Positions 24,789-33,088 of a stretch of 64,000 bases of DNA are shown here, in pieces. A model generated the notes under the pieces. That model was not told the DNA's origin. It saw nothing but the letters and a program-made list of their open reading frames with translations, and ran no database searches. This DNA is from Domibacillus indicus. GTDB lineage: Bacteria > Bacillota > Bacilli > Bacillales > Domibacillaceae. The DNA is taken from the NCBI RefSeq assembly GCF_000970685.1, contig NZ_LAJB01000011.1, positions 62,001-126,000 of the forward strand, in the 5' to 3' direction. How positions within the stretch are numbered: the first letter of the stretch is position 1; every line of letters begins with the position of its first letter. Made by a program: the position numbers and the translations under genes.

Positions 24789-25490
24789 ATGGGTTTTAAT
24801 GATTTTATGAAAAATTTGAGCGGCAATCGCTTCACGGGGCTTCAGGGCGGCCGTCAGGACATGGCATTTATGCGCAGCCTTCAAAGGGACTTGAAAACAA
24901 AACAAACTACCTCGATTCCGCTTGACGAACTGCAGGTGATTGTGTTCGATCTTGAAACAACAGGATTCCATCCCGAAAAAGGAGATCAGATTTTATCGAT
25001 TGGCGCTGTTAAGGCAACAGGGCATCAAGTTGAAGATGAATTTTATTCACTTGTCCGCTTCACGAGGGACATACCGGCTCCTGTGAAAGAGCTGACCGGC
25101 CTGGAGGAATCAGAGCTGCTAAATGCCCCGGAGCCCGCTGAAGCACTGGAGCAATTTTTTAAATTCAGCGGCGCTTCCCCGCTCGTCGCTCATCATGCCA
25201 GCCACGAAAAAGCATTTATGACTTATGCAAGCCGGAAATATTTCCGCACTTCATTTTCACACCGACTGATCGATACGTCATTTATGTATAGAATTGCTGA
25301 ACCGGACAATCCCTATGTCCGCCTTGAGGACTGCTGTGAACATAACCAGATTCCCATTACCGGGCGCCACCACGCACTTGGCGATGCACGGCTTACCGCA
25401 GCTCTCTGGGCTGTATATGTGGAAAAGCTGCAAAAAATAGGTGTAACCACTTTGTCCCAGGTTTACGAAAGACTCGCTGCTATTCGATAA
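24789..25490 (+). CDS. DnaQ-like 3'-5' exonuclease domain protein
   Basis: This 233-residue protein is of the DEDDh exonuclease superfamily (DNA polymerase III epsilon/PolC type). ExoI is VFDLETTGFHPEKGDQILSI near residue 52, and ExoIII is HHALGDARLTA near 197 with His and Asp. In ExoII the usual F-D pair is replaced: the segment reads LVAHHASHEKAFM, so Glu stands where Asp is expected. It starts six bases after the DUF294 gene. DUF294 proteins and such exonucleases are recurrent neighbours in other bacteria, often with a solute transporter. The substrate is unknown. Confidence 0.78.
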   Translation: MGFNDFMKNLSGNRFTGLQGGRQDMAFMRSLQRDLKTKQTTSIPLDELQVIVFDLETTGFHPEKGDQILSIGAVKATGHQVEDEFYSLVRFTRDIPAPVKELTGLEESELLNAPEPAEALEQFFKFSGASPLVAHHASHEKAFMTYASRKYFRTSFSHRLIDTSFMYRIAEPDNPYVRLEDCCEHNQIPITGRHHALGDARLTAALWAVYVEKLQKIGVTTLSQVYERLAAIR

Positions 25491-25530
25491 GCGGCGGGTC
25501 TTTTGTATTATTTTCCTTTTTTCTGAATCT

Positions 25531-25565
25531 TTTCTTTTTCTCATCCGTACGAAAAAGAAAGGAGG
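25531..25565 (+). promoter_or_regulatory. Hairpin abutting the ribosome binding site of the DUF2207 gene
   Basis: TTTCTTTTTC (25531-25540) and GAAAAAGAAA (25551-25560) form a perfect 10-bp stem immediately followed by GGAGG (25561-25565). Three further pairs could include the first bases of GGAGG. Confidence 0.4.
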
Positions 25566-25573
25566 CTGCAGCA

Positions 25574-27490
25574 ATGAAAAAACAATTGATATTTTTCTTT
25601 CTTTTTCTTTTTGTATTTGCCACGCCCGTTATGGCCAGGTCCTATCATATCGACGAAGCACAGATTCGCACCTGGATTAAGCCCAGTGGCAACGTTGTTA
25701 TAAATGAAATTTTTCATTATACATTTGATGGAAAATACAATCACGTTATACGCTCTATCCACACAGATGGGCACGAGGGCATACAGAACTTTACAGCATA
25801 TGAACTAAAAAATGCATCGGCAGAACCCGGCTTTGTTCAACAAGAAGATCTACAGCCATTGACAGCCACACAGGACGGGAGTACATACCGCGTTGATCTT
25901 CCTTCCGAGAACGAAACAAGGTCGGTTTTGTTTACATATGAACTTCTTAACGCTGTCCGTTCTTACGATACTTACAGCGATTTGACGATTCCTTTTTTCG
26001 GCACAGATGAAAATCATGATGAGACGATTCAAAATGTTACCATTGATGTTGTTTTTCCTGAGCCAATCCAGCCTTCTCAATATTACGCATTTATGCATGA
26101 CCGGTTTGGATCAGTCGAAGAAAAAGGCGAGGAAGTAGTGCGTTTTGAAACACCGGAATCCCCGCTTTATTCTTTAACAGAAGTGCGCGTTCTCTTTCCG
26201 TCTTCCATCATGAAAATGACAGAAAAGTCAGCCGCTCCGGCCACTTTGACGGAAACAGTAGAAGAAGAAAACATGTTAGCGCAGGCTTTTTACAAAAAAG
26301 AGGACCAAAAGCAGCAGCTGACAACCATTTTAAAAGTACTGTCAGCCACTTCAATCGCGGGCATTCTCGCTGTTTTTTTGCTTCGCTTCCGGGGCCGGAG
26401 CCCGGGCACCTTTTCTTCTCTGCTGGATCATGACCCTCTTTATTTGTATATGATTGACCGGAATGGAAAAGCAGATGAATACGCTTTTTTAGCGGGCCTC
26501 TATTCACTTGTAGAGAAAGGAATAGCTTCTGTACAGACTATTCAGTCAGGCGGGCGATTTAAAAAAGACCCTGATGCACCGGATGAAACACTTCGTTTCA
26601 GGTTAAACAGCCGCGAGACAGCCGCTTCATGCGATCAAAAACTGATCGAGCTGCTTTTTAAAAACCAGTCTGTGTTTACGATCCAGAGTCTGGCCGGTTC
26701 AACAAAGCGCGAGAAAGAATCAAAGACTGGCCGCAATTTTCACAGCAAAGTGCGTTATTATCAGGAGCGGCAGCAGGAGTGGGTAGAATGCGCTATGGAA
26801 GAAATGAAAAACCAAGGCTTTTTCAGCGCTTTTATTCCTTCTCTTTTGAAAAAATTGATGCTGTTTAGCGTGTTTACTTTTATTTTATACGCATATAAAG
26901 CCGACTCCCTTGCCGTTTCAACAAGCATCGTTTACGGCACGATAAGCGCTGTTCTTCTGCTTGCCATCTGGCGCAAGCCAAAAAAACGCTGGCCCGCCTT
27001 TCTTTTTTACATCGTCTCTCTCTTTGCCGTGACGATGCTGTATGATATGAATACAGCAGACTGGCTTTTTGTATTTATTTTGCTGAATGCACTGCTTTAT
27101 ACTTTGATGCCGCGCTTTTTGCTTTCCAGTGAAGCTGCCGCCATCAAATCAGCTATTAAAAACTTCAAAAAACAGGAATTAGCATCAGAAAGGGATTTAG
27201 AAAAATGGATGATCCGCTCTCTTTTACTGAAAGCCGAACGTCCCGACGCAAAAACAACCACCGCACCGGCGATGGCTGCTACAGCTCCTCTTGCTTATTT
27301 GATACTAACGGACCAGGAGCCGATCCGCTATGTCGCGCGCACTTGGAGGTGGAGCGCACCTCCCCGATATTCTTCTTCCTCCAAAAATAATTGGGGAAGC
27401 CACAGCTTTTCAAGCGACAGCGGCGGAAGCGGCGGGGATGGCGGCGGTGGAAGCGGCGGGGATGGCGGCGGTGGTGCCGGGGCCGATTAA
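25574..27490 (+). CDS. DUF2207 membrane protein with glycine-rich tail
   Basis: This 638-residue predicted membrane protein has a signal peptide (residues 1-21, KKQLIFFFLFLFVFATPVMA). A long extracellular DUF2207 beta domain (about 25-220) is followed by one membrane helix (about 253-273), a cytoplasmic stretch, and a cluster of two to four helices (about 430-520). The end is rich in Ser and then Gly (SGGSGGDGGGGSGGDGGGG), as is common in this family. The tail is encoded by two 24-base tandem repeats. Function is unknown; a cell-envelope role is usually suggested. Confidence 0.75.
   Translation: MKKQLIFFFLFLFVFATPVMARSYHIDEAQIRTWIKPSGNVVINEIFHYTFDGKYNHVIRSIHTDGHEGIQNFTAYELKNASAEPGFVQQEDLQPLTATQDGSTYRVDLPSENETRSVLFTYELLNAVRSYDTYSDLTIPFFGTDENHDETIQNVTIDVVFPEPIQPSQYYAFMHDRFGSVEEKGEEVVRFETPESPLYSLTEVRVLFPSSIMKMTEKSAAPATLTETVEEENMLAQAFYKKEDQKQQLTTILKVLSATSIAGILAVFLLRFRGRSPGTFSSLLDHDPLYLYMIDRNGKADEYAFLAGLYSLVEKGIASVQTIQSGGRFKKDPDAPDETLRFRLNSRETAASCDQKLIELLFKNQSVFTIQSLAGSTKREKESKTGRNFHSKVRYYQERQQEWVECAMEEMKNQGFFSAFIPSLLKKLMLFSVFTFILYAYKADSLAVSTSIVYGTISAVLLLAIWRKPKKRWPAFLFYIVSLFAVTMLYDMNTADWLFVFILLNALLYTLMPRFLLSSEAAAIKSAIKNFKKQELASERDLEKWMIRSLLLKAERPDAKTTTAPAMAATAPLAYLILTDQEPIRYVARTWRWSAPPRYSSSSKNNWGSHSFSSDSGGSGGDGGGGSGGDGGGGAGAD
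27428..27475 (+). repeat. 24-bp tandem repeat, two units
   Basis: 27428-27451 and 27452-27475 are identical except for the last base and encode SGGDGGGG twice in the C-terminal tail of the DUF2207 protein. Copy number could vary by slippage. Confidence 0.8.
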
Positions 27491-27499
27491 CAGGCCCCG
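27478..27499. terminator. Terminator overlapping the end of the DUF2207 gene
   Basis: CGGGGCC (27478-27484) pairs with GGCCCCG (27493-27499). The stop codon sits in the loop, and a T-rich stretch ending in TTTTTT follows. Confidence 0.6.
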
Positions 27500-27502
27500 C
27501 AT

Positions 27503-28027
27503 TTATCCTTTTTTAAAATCAGTAGCCTCTATAAGTGCTTGTTCTTCTGCTCCAATTCGCACAGCAAGCATTAAGGCATTAAGAAAAGTAAAAATCAGCG
27601 CTGTATAATACGCCTGGAATAAAAGCGGAATAATGATTAATTCCATCGTAACAATAATATAATTGGGATGGCGAACCCACCGGTACGGTCCCTTTTTTAC
27701 TATCTTCGCCCCCGGGAGCACTATAATCTTTGTGTTCCAAAAAGGGCCAAGCGAACGAAGCGTCCATACCCTTCCAAGCTGAGCCAGCAAAAACAAAACA
27801 AGCCATACAGGCCACGCCAGACTGATTGATTTTCCCAGCAAAACCACTTCCGCTATTAGGCTGGCAAAAAAACTAACATGAAGAGCGACCATAAAGGGGT
27901 AATGGCGCGCTCCCGCTTCATATCCTCCCTGGCTGATCATCCACTTTTCATTCCGCCTGGCGATTACTAATTCCAAAAGCCGCTGGGCACATAAAAATGA
28001 AATAAACATCAAAAAAATGGAGTTCAT
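27503..28027 (-). CDS. bpsB: Isoprenylcysteine carboxyl methyltransferase-like protein BpsB
   Basis: This 174-residue membrane protein of the ICMT/PEMT-like family has about four helices and the methyltransferase signature GPYRWVRHPNYIIVTMELI near residue 125, with an EEQALIEATDFKKG segment at the C-terminus. In B. subtilis the corresponding YpbQ (BpsB) methylates the alkylpyrones made by the type III polyketide synthase encoded upstream. The ATG at 28027 overlaps the bpsA stop by four bases, so the two are coupled. Confidence 0.85.
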   Translation of the reverse strand: MNSIFLMFISFLCAQRLLELVIARRNEKWMISQGGYEAGARHYPFMVALHVSFFASLIAEVVLLGKSISLAWPVWLVLFLLAQLGRVWTLRSLGPFWNTKIIVLPGAKIVKKGPYRWVRHPNYIIVTMELIIIPLLFQAYYTALIFTFLNALMLAVRIGAEEQALIEATDFKKG

Positions 28028-29118
28028 CCTTCTTCCCTCCATTGCAGCAGCACAAGTTCTCCCGAAAAACCCGGCCCCAGTGCTGCCATTAAGCCATAAT
28101 CCCCGTTTTTTACTTCATCACGCATAAACCGTTCAAGCACATACAAAACGGTCGGCGAAGACATATTGCCAAATGCGGACAGAATAGCACGGGAATGTGC
28201 CGTTTTTTCGCCCGGAAGCTGAAGCGTATCCTCATAAGCATCCAGTACTTTTTTGCCCCCCGGGTGGGCGACAAAATGAGCAACGTCTTTCATAGAAAGC
28301 TGCTGCTCAGCTAAAAAGTCATTTACGAAATCACCAAGCCAGTCACGAATAATCATAGGAATATCGCGAGAAAAAACAACATGAAGACCATTGTTTTTTA
28401 TATCCCAGCCCATTACCTCTTCTGAATTTGGAAGCAGCTTTGATTCCGCTTTTAAAACGGAGGGGACAAGTTTTTTTGTATCCGCTTCTGCCTGGTCACC
28501 AGCCATTAACACACAGGCAGCTCCATCGGCAAATAAAGAAGTTCCCACTAAATTGCTTTTAGATCGGTCATTGCGCTGAAATGTTAAGCTGCATAATTCA
28601 ACCGATAAAACCAGGACTTTCGCTTTCGGAAACGCCAGGCAATACTCATAAGCCCTGCTGATGCCAGCAGCCCCTCCGGCGCACCCGAGCCCCCAAACCG
28701 GAATCCGTTTTGTATAGTCGGAAAAGGGGAGACGATTCATAATTCTCGCTTCAATACTCGGTGTCGCCATACCCGAGCTTGAAATAAAAAAAATGGCGTC
28801 AATTTCACCTGCTGGCTGCGGCTGGTTTAAAAAGCGCTCGTCTTCAAGGCATCTTTTGACAGCTTCCACTCCATATTCAACAGCCTTCTCTATATACAAA
28901 TCATTCCGTTCCTGCAGGCTGTGGTCTCTTTCGAACCACTCTAACGGCATAGCAAAATGACGCTTTTGAATCTGTCCATTTTGAAAAACAGCTAAAAGCC
29001 GCTCAATATCCCGAAAATGGTCTTTAAATAATTCCCTGGCAAACTCAGCCGTTTGATTCTGTTTAATGATATTCGGAGGGTGAAAGGTACTAACGGATAC
29101 AATACTCGGCATATTCAT
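28024..29118 (-). CDS. bpsA: Type III polyketide synthase BpsA (BcsA)
   Basis: This 364-residue enzyme of the chalcone synthase family condenses a fatty acyl-CoA with malonyl-CoA units to alkylpyrones. The catalytic triad is present: Cys in PVWGLGCAGGAAG, His in FVAHPGGKKVL and Asn in SAFGNMSSPTVLYVL. The frame is open 19 codons further upstream to a TTG, but the family N-terminus corresponds to the ATG at 29118 or the ATG two codons later; neither has a strong ribosome site. It is followed by bpsB. Confidence 0.88.
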   Translation of the reverse strand: MNMPSIVSVSTFHPPNIIKQNQTAEFARELFKDHFRDIERLLAVFQNGQIQKRHFAMPLEWFERDHSLQERNDLYIEKAVEYGVEAVKRCLEDERFLNQPQPAGEIDAIFFISSSGMATPSIEARIMNRLPFSDYTKRIPVWGLGCAGGAAGISRAYEYCLAFPKAKVLVLSVELCSLTFQRNDRSKSNLVGTSLFADGAACVLMAGDQAEADTKKLVPSVLKAESKLLPNSEEVMGWDIKNNGLHVVFSRDIPMIIRDWLGDFVNDFLAEQQLSMKDVAHFVAHPGGKKVLDAYEDTLQLPGEKTAHSRAILSAFGNMSSPTVLYVLERFMRDEVKNGDYGLMAALGPGFSGELVLLQWREEG

Positions 29119-29212
29119 CCCACTTTTCTTTTTTTTTACTCTTCCCTCTTCTTTTCTCTTTATACCGTTCTTCAAACGTAATTTCCATTATTTCTCACAG
29201 CGGCAAATAAAG

Positions 29213-29245
29213 AACTTCAGGAGGCAGCGTCCTGAAGTTTTTTAT
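29213..29245. terminator. Terminator of the seven-helix membrane protein gene
   Basis: AACTTCAGGA (29213-29222) pairs with TCCTGAAGTT (29230-29239) over a 7-base loop. T-rich sequence follows on both strands. Confidence 0.8.
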
Positions 29246-29958
29246 ACGTTTAAAAGTAAAATGGAGTACGCAGCCGTTCCCGCTGCAAAAGCAGCAAAGC
29301 TGCTGTCCCGCTCTTCAGGAAGTTCTTCTTTTAACACATTTAAGATAAGCGCCCCGGATAAAAAAGCTACCAGGGCGGAAACGAGCATTTCCTGGAGCTG
29401 TGTAAAGAGGCCTACGCCCCAGCCGATCAGCACCGCAACTGCGAGAATCCAGCGTCCATATTTGTCATAAGTCTGCTGGTGTGTCTCCCTCATGCTTTGA
29501 TCTATCGTTAAAAAGTGCACAGAAAGAGCCAAAAAATAAAATACCATCTCTCTTGCATGATTGAATTTTTCCTGTATAAGCAAATAACCGATCAGCATAT
29601 TGTAAAAGAAAAAAACGCCGATATGAATCCAAAAAATACCGGAGCCCGCGTGCGTCCGTCTTTCTTTTGTTTTTCTTGTTACCGCATTTTCAAGTCCGTA
29701 AAAAAAGGAAATCCCCAACAGCGCCACAAAATAAGCATGGTTTTCAATAAATTGCAGTAAGTTGCTTTTTGTTTTTTCTAACACTTCCTGATGAGTATGC
29801 AGCTCCGGCAGAAGATGGACAAATACATACGAAACAGCTGCGCCGCCTGCAAACGAAAAAAAACGGCTCCGCGGAACACGCTTAATAAATTTCATATACT
29901 TTGCCGAAAAATGAATGACCGCAAAGCCAATCGCAAAAAAGAAGCTAAGAACAGCCAT
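29242..29958 (-). CDS. Integral membrane protein, weakly ZIP-like
   Basis: This 238-residue protein has about seven hydrophobic helices. Features that recall ZIP metal transporters are HLLPELHTHQEV in an early loop, a central ALSVHFLTID segment and the late SGALILNVLKEELPEE. The similarity is weak and no metal site can be proven. It starts at an ATG with GGAAGGGAG upstream and has its own terminator. It could equally be an uncharacterised membrane protein without transport function. Confidence 0.5.
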   Translation of the reverse strand: MAVLSFFFAIGFAVIHFSAKYMKFIKRVPRSRFFSFAGGAAVSYVFVHLLPELHTHQEVLEKTKSNLLQFIENHAYFVALLGISFFYGLENAVTRKTKERRTHAGSGIFWIHIGVFFFYNMLIGYLLIQEKFNHAREMVFYFLALSVHFLTIDQSMRETHQQTYDKYGRWILAVAVLIGWGVGLFTQLQEMLVSALVAFLSGALILNVLKEELPEERDSSFAAFAAGTAAYSILLLNV

Positions 29959-30026
29959 AAAACTCCCTTCCTTTCATCAACAAGGAGTTAGTTTCCCACC
30001 AGAAAAATGATTTAAACGCTTCTTAT

Positions 30027-30058
30027 CAAAAAACTCTGCCCGCTAAAGCAGACAGAGT
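30027..30058 (-). terminator. Terminator downstream of the AbrB-type membrane protein gene
   Basis: On the minus strand ACTCTG and CAGAGT flank a loop containing a TCTGC bulge, followed by TTTTTT (30027-30033). Confidence 0.55.
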
Positions 30059-30133
30059 AGTTTGGGAGTGTAGACACGCATTTTATCATTTGCGAGACTG
30101 ATTTTTCTTTACATAAAAGCTAATTCGCCATGT

Positions 30134-31234
30134 TTAAACAGATGCATGAGAATGAACTTCTTTTCTTGCCTCCCATGCATGCAGCAATCTAAAAATTGGC
30201 GGCATTACTAAAATGACCACGATGATCCGCAATACTTGAACAGCTACCACAAATGTTGCATCTGCTTGAAGAACAACTGCAGTAGTGGCCATTTCCGCTA
30301 CTCCTCCCGGCGCAAAAGCAAGCGCTGCTGTCATAAAAGCAATTCCTGTTGCTTTCGAGACAATAAAGGCGCAGGCAAACATCGCTGCAATAAATAATGC
30401 GGTGCTAATAAACGCAATTAAAATTGTTTTTTTCAGCCCGGTAAACATTTCTTTACGGAACCGGGAACCGATTGATGCAGCAATCACAACCTGGGAAAGG
30501 ATCATCACTTCATGCGGCCAGTACGGTGTGACATCATAACCGGCAGCGGCCGAAGTTCCTGACTGTACAATGGCCGTTAACAGCATACTGCCAAGCAGCC
30601 ATGGTGCTGGAAACTTCAATTTCTTTCCGACATGATAACCGGCATATGCCGTAACAGAAAGAACGGCGGTCCATATAAGCCCGCTCCATTCGAATGCCGT
30701 CGCGGCAGCCTGCTCTGCAGGAACAGCCGATGGATGAAAAACAAGAGCAGAAACCACAATCGGAATAATAAAAATAACAAGAAATACACGCATCGTCTGC
30801 AAAATGCTGACAACTGCTGTATTGGCACCGACTTCTTCAGCAATACCCGGCATAGCGGACAGGCCGCCCGGCGCTGTGCTGAAAAAGCTTGTCAGCATAT
30901 CCGTTTGGCTAAACTTCCATAAAATGAAACCAGAGACAAGTGAAAAAACGATCGACAGAAGCAGCATAATGATAATAACTGCCCAATCTTTTTGAAAAAC
31001 GGCAAGAACCGATAAGTTTATTTTTTGTCCGAGTTCAATACCCAGAATGCTTTGCCCAGTGTAGAGCCAGTATTTCGGGATTCCTTTCTCCCCTACAAAA
31101 CCCGGCTTTGCAAAAGACAAAAGCATAGCGGCCAGCAGCGTTCCGAGCATCCACCCGATAGACAGGCCTGTTAAGGAAAGCAGCAAGCCGCCGATTGCAC
31201 TTATTGCAATAAACAGCCATTTTGTTTCTTTCAT
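30134..31234 (-). CDS. AbrB family transporter-like membrane protein
   Basis: This 366-residue protein of the AbrB duplication family (not the transition-state regulator AbrB) contains two similar membrane halves. The motif FFSTAPGGLSAMPGIAEEVGA in the first half is mirrored by ALAFAPGGVAEMATTAVVLQAD in the second. Members are proposed transporters of organic compounds. The ATG at 31234 has AAGGAAT upstream. It is divergent from a LysR-type gene, which is probably its regulator. The substrate is unknown. Confidence 0.75.
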   Translation of the reverse strand: MKETKWLFIAISAIGGLLLSLTGLSIGWMLGTLLAAMLLSFAKPGFVGEKGIPKYWLYTGQSILGIELGQKINLSVLAVFQKDWAVIIIMLLLSIVFSLVSGFILWKFSQTDMLTSFFSTAPGGLSAMPGIAEEVGANTAVVSILQTMRVFLVIFIIPIVVSALVFHPSAVPAEQAAATAFEWSGLIWTAVLSVTAYAGYHVGKKLKFPAPWLLGSMLLTAIVQSGTSAAAGYDVTPYWPHEVMILSQVVIAASIGSRFRKEMFTGLKKTILIAFISTALFIAAMFACAFIVSKATGIAFMTAALAFAPGGVAEMATTAVVLQADATFVVAVQVLRIIVVILVMPPIFRLLHAWEARKEVHSHASV

Positions 31235-31296
31235 TTGTATTCCTTCTTTCTGTTTCCTGTACAACTTACTATAATATATAATAAGAGATAAATAAA

Positions 31297-31311
31297 ATAT
31301 TGTTTTAATAT
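31297..31311. promoter_or_regulatory. Candidate LysR-type operator
   Basis: ATATT-GTTTT-AATAT is a 15-base inverted repeat of the T-N11-A kind, between the divergent AbrB-type and LysR genes. The region is AT-rich, so chance cannot be excluded. Confidence 0.35.
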
Positions 31312-31355
31312 GATTAACGATAAATTTTCATTATACCTGAAGGGAAGGTTAGCAC

Positions 31356-32228
31356 TTGGACAAAAAAAACTGGCTTGTTTTGCAAACGCTTTACGAACAC
31401 AAAAATATTACTCATGCCGCTCAGGTTTTGTATATTTCACAGCCAGCTTTAACAAACCGGTTAAAGCAAATGGAAGAAGAGTTCGGGGTTCAAATTGTTA
31501 CACGGGGCAGACGGGGCATCCAGTTTACCCCTCAGGGAGAATACCTGGCCAGATGTGCTGATGATATGATTCACCGAATGCAGCGAATTAAGGAAAACGT
31601 TTTAAATATGGAAAATACCATGACTGGAACACTCCGGCTCGGCGTTTCTACTTTTTTTACCGATTATAAGCTTCCCGGTATTTTAAAGCTTTTTAAGGAA
31701 GAATATCCGAACGTTGAATTTAAAGTAACAACCGAATGGAGCAGCCACATTACACATTTAATTTATAACCAGGATGTTCATGTCGGATTTGTAAAAGGAG
31801 ATTACGGCTGGAAAGACCAGAAAAGGCTTCTTTTCGAGGAAACGATCTGCATCGCCTCAAAGCAGGAGATTGACTTGACTCATTTGCCTGACATGCCGCG
31901 GATTGATTACCGCACTGATCAGAACTTAAAAATGGTGGTGGATCACTGGTGGGCCGAAAATTATGCAAAACCCCCGCTCATCAGTATCGATGTCGATAAA
32001 GCCGGAACCTGTAAAAACATGGTGGCGAACGGACTTGGGTATGCGATCCTGCCAAGCATGATTTTAGAGGACTTGGAGGGGCTTCATAAAATTGAATTAA
32101 CAGATAAAACCGGCAAGCCAATTATCCGGAAAAGCTGGATGTTTTTTCACGAAGAGTCGCTTCAGCTAAACATCGTCAAAGCATTTGTTGAATTTATTGA
32201 ACGAATTGATTTAAAGAACATTCATTAA
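31356..32228 (+). CDS. LysR family transcriptional regulator
   Basis: This 290-residue regulator has an N-terminal winged helix-turn-helix (TLYEHKNITHAAQVLYISQP, TNRLKQMEEEFGVQIVTRGR) and a C-terminal periplasmic-binding-like effector domain (about 92-290). The start is TTG at 31356 behind AAGGGAAGG. It is divergent from the AbrB-type gene and likely controls it in response to a small molecule. A strong terminator follows. Confidence 0.82.
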   Translation: MDKKNWLVLQTLYEHKNITHAAQVLYISQPALTNRLKQMEEEFGVQIVTRGRRGIQFTPQGEYLARCADDMIHRMQRIKENVLNMENTMTGTLRLGVSTFFTDYKLPGILKLFKEEYPNVEFKVTTEWSSHITHLIYNQDVHVGFVKGDYGWKDQKRLLFEETICIASKQEIDLTHLPDMPRIDYRTDQNLKMVVDHWWAENYAKPPLISIDVDKAGTCKNMVANGLGYAILPSMILEDLEGLHKIELTDKTGKPIIRKSWMFFHEESLQLNIVKAFVEFIERIDLKNIH

Positions 32229-32234
32229 GCATAC

Positions 32235-32268
32235 AAAACATCCTTTCCGCCAATGGAAAGGATGTTTT
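32235..32268. terminator. Terminator between LysR and YhfK-like genes
   Basis: AAAACATCCTTTCC (32235-32248) pairs perfectly with GGAAAGGATGTTTT (32255-32268). It is bidirectional and serves two convergent genes. Confidence 0.85.
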
Positions 32269-32272
32269 CATA

Positions 32273-32917
32273 TTAAATACTTTTCAACGCTTCGCCAATA
32301 GATTGTTCCCCGGACACCAGATCAAATGAACGGTTAAAGGTATGGGCTTCTCCCAGCACGCGGAAAATAACCGAAGCAACATCCTCGCGTGGGATTGATC
32401 CGCGTTCAAGCTGCTCACCCGCTTTTACTTTTCCGGTTCCCGGCTCATTTACTAATCCGCCCGGCCGGACAATGGTATAGATTAAAGAGCTTTGTTCAAC
32501 AGCCCGGTCCGCATAATGCTTTGCCGCATAATAAGGGCGAATTTGATCGCTCCAGTTTTCACGGTTGTTCGCCTGCAGTGCGCTGACCATGATAAACCGT
32601 TTTACGCCGACTTTTTCTGCAGCTTCTACCGTTTTCACGGCTCCATCCAGGTCAATGAGAAGCGTTTTGTCCAGACCGGTGTGGCCTCCGGAGCCGGCAG
32701 TAAAAACAACGGCATCACAGCCGCGCACCGCACCTGCCAGTTCATCAACACTCCCCTCAAGATTGGCAATTACCGTTTCAACGCCTCTCTCTTTAAATGC
32801 CTCTGCCTGCTCTTGCTTCCGCACCATAGCACGCGCTTCATGTTTGTCGCTCTCCTGCAAAAGCTCAATAAGTTTTTGTCCGATTTGTCCGTTCGCTCCG
32901 ACTACTAAAACCTTCAT
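32273..32917 (-). CDS. yhfK: NAD(P)-binding atypical SDR protein (YhfK-like)
   Basis: This 214-residue protein has an N-terminal Rossmann motif (VLVVGANGQIGQKLI, residues 3-17). The middle carries VVFTAGSGGHTGLDKT and FIMVSALQANN, and a YYAAKHYAD segment takes the place of the SDR Tyr-x-x-x-Lys pair. Length and sequence match the B. subtilis YhfK type of NAD(P)H-binding protein, whose reaction is not known. It lies 24 bases beyond a truncated HAD reading frame on the same strand. Confidence 0.8.
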   Translation of the reverse strand: MKVLVVGANGQIGQKLIELLQESDKHEARAMVRKQEQAEAFKERGVETVIANLEGSVDELAGAVRGCDAVVFTAGSGGHTGLDKTLLIDLDGAVKTVEAAEKVGVKRFIMVSALQANNRENWSDQIRPYYAAKHYADRAVEQSSLIYTIVRPGGLVNEPGTGKVKAGEQLERGSIPREDVASVIFRVLGEAHTFNRSFDLVSGEQSIGEALKSI

Positions 32918-32941
32918 TGTAAATGAGCACCTCTTTCCAAA

Positions 32942-33088
32942 TCATTTCCTGCTCATTATTTCAAAAATGATTTCTTGAATCAAACAAGACGACTTGTGAA
33001 CCCGATTTGATACCTGTATATTCTCAGGGGAAATTTTGTTCTTGCTGTTTAGAAGCGTTCCGTCCATATCGATGGCAATCAGTTTCAT
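32942..33088 (-). pseudogene. N-terminal remnant of a Cof-type HAD phosphatase
   Basis: A 48-codon frame begins MKLIAIDMDGTLLNSKNKIS, a textbook N-terminus of Cof-type HAD hydrolases with motif I DMDGTLL. After residue 25 (ENIQ) the homology stops abruptly and the frame runs into unrelated sequence and a stop. Motifs II-IV are missing, so it cannot be active. Its ATG overlaps the stop codon of the inositol monophosphatase-like gene (ATGA), showing that a complete, translationally coupled HAD gene once stood here. An internal or 3' deletion probably joined it to the sequence upstream of the yhfK-like gene. Confidence 0.75.
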
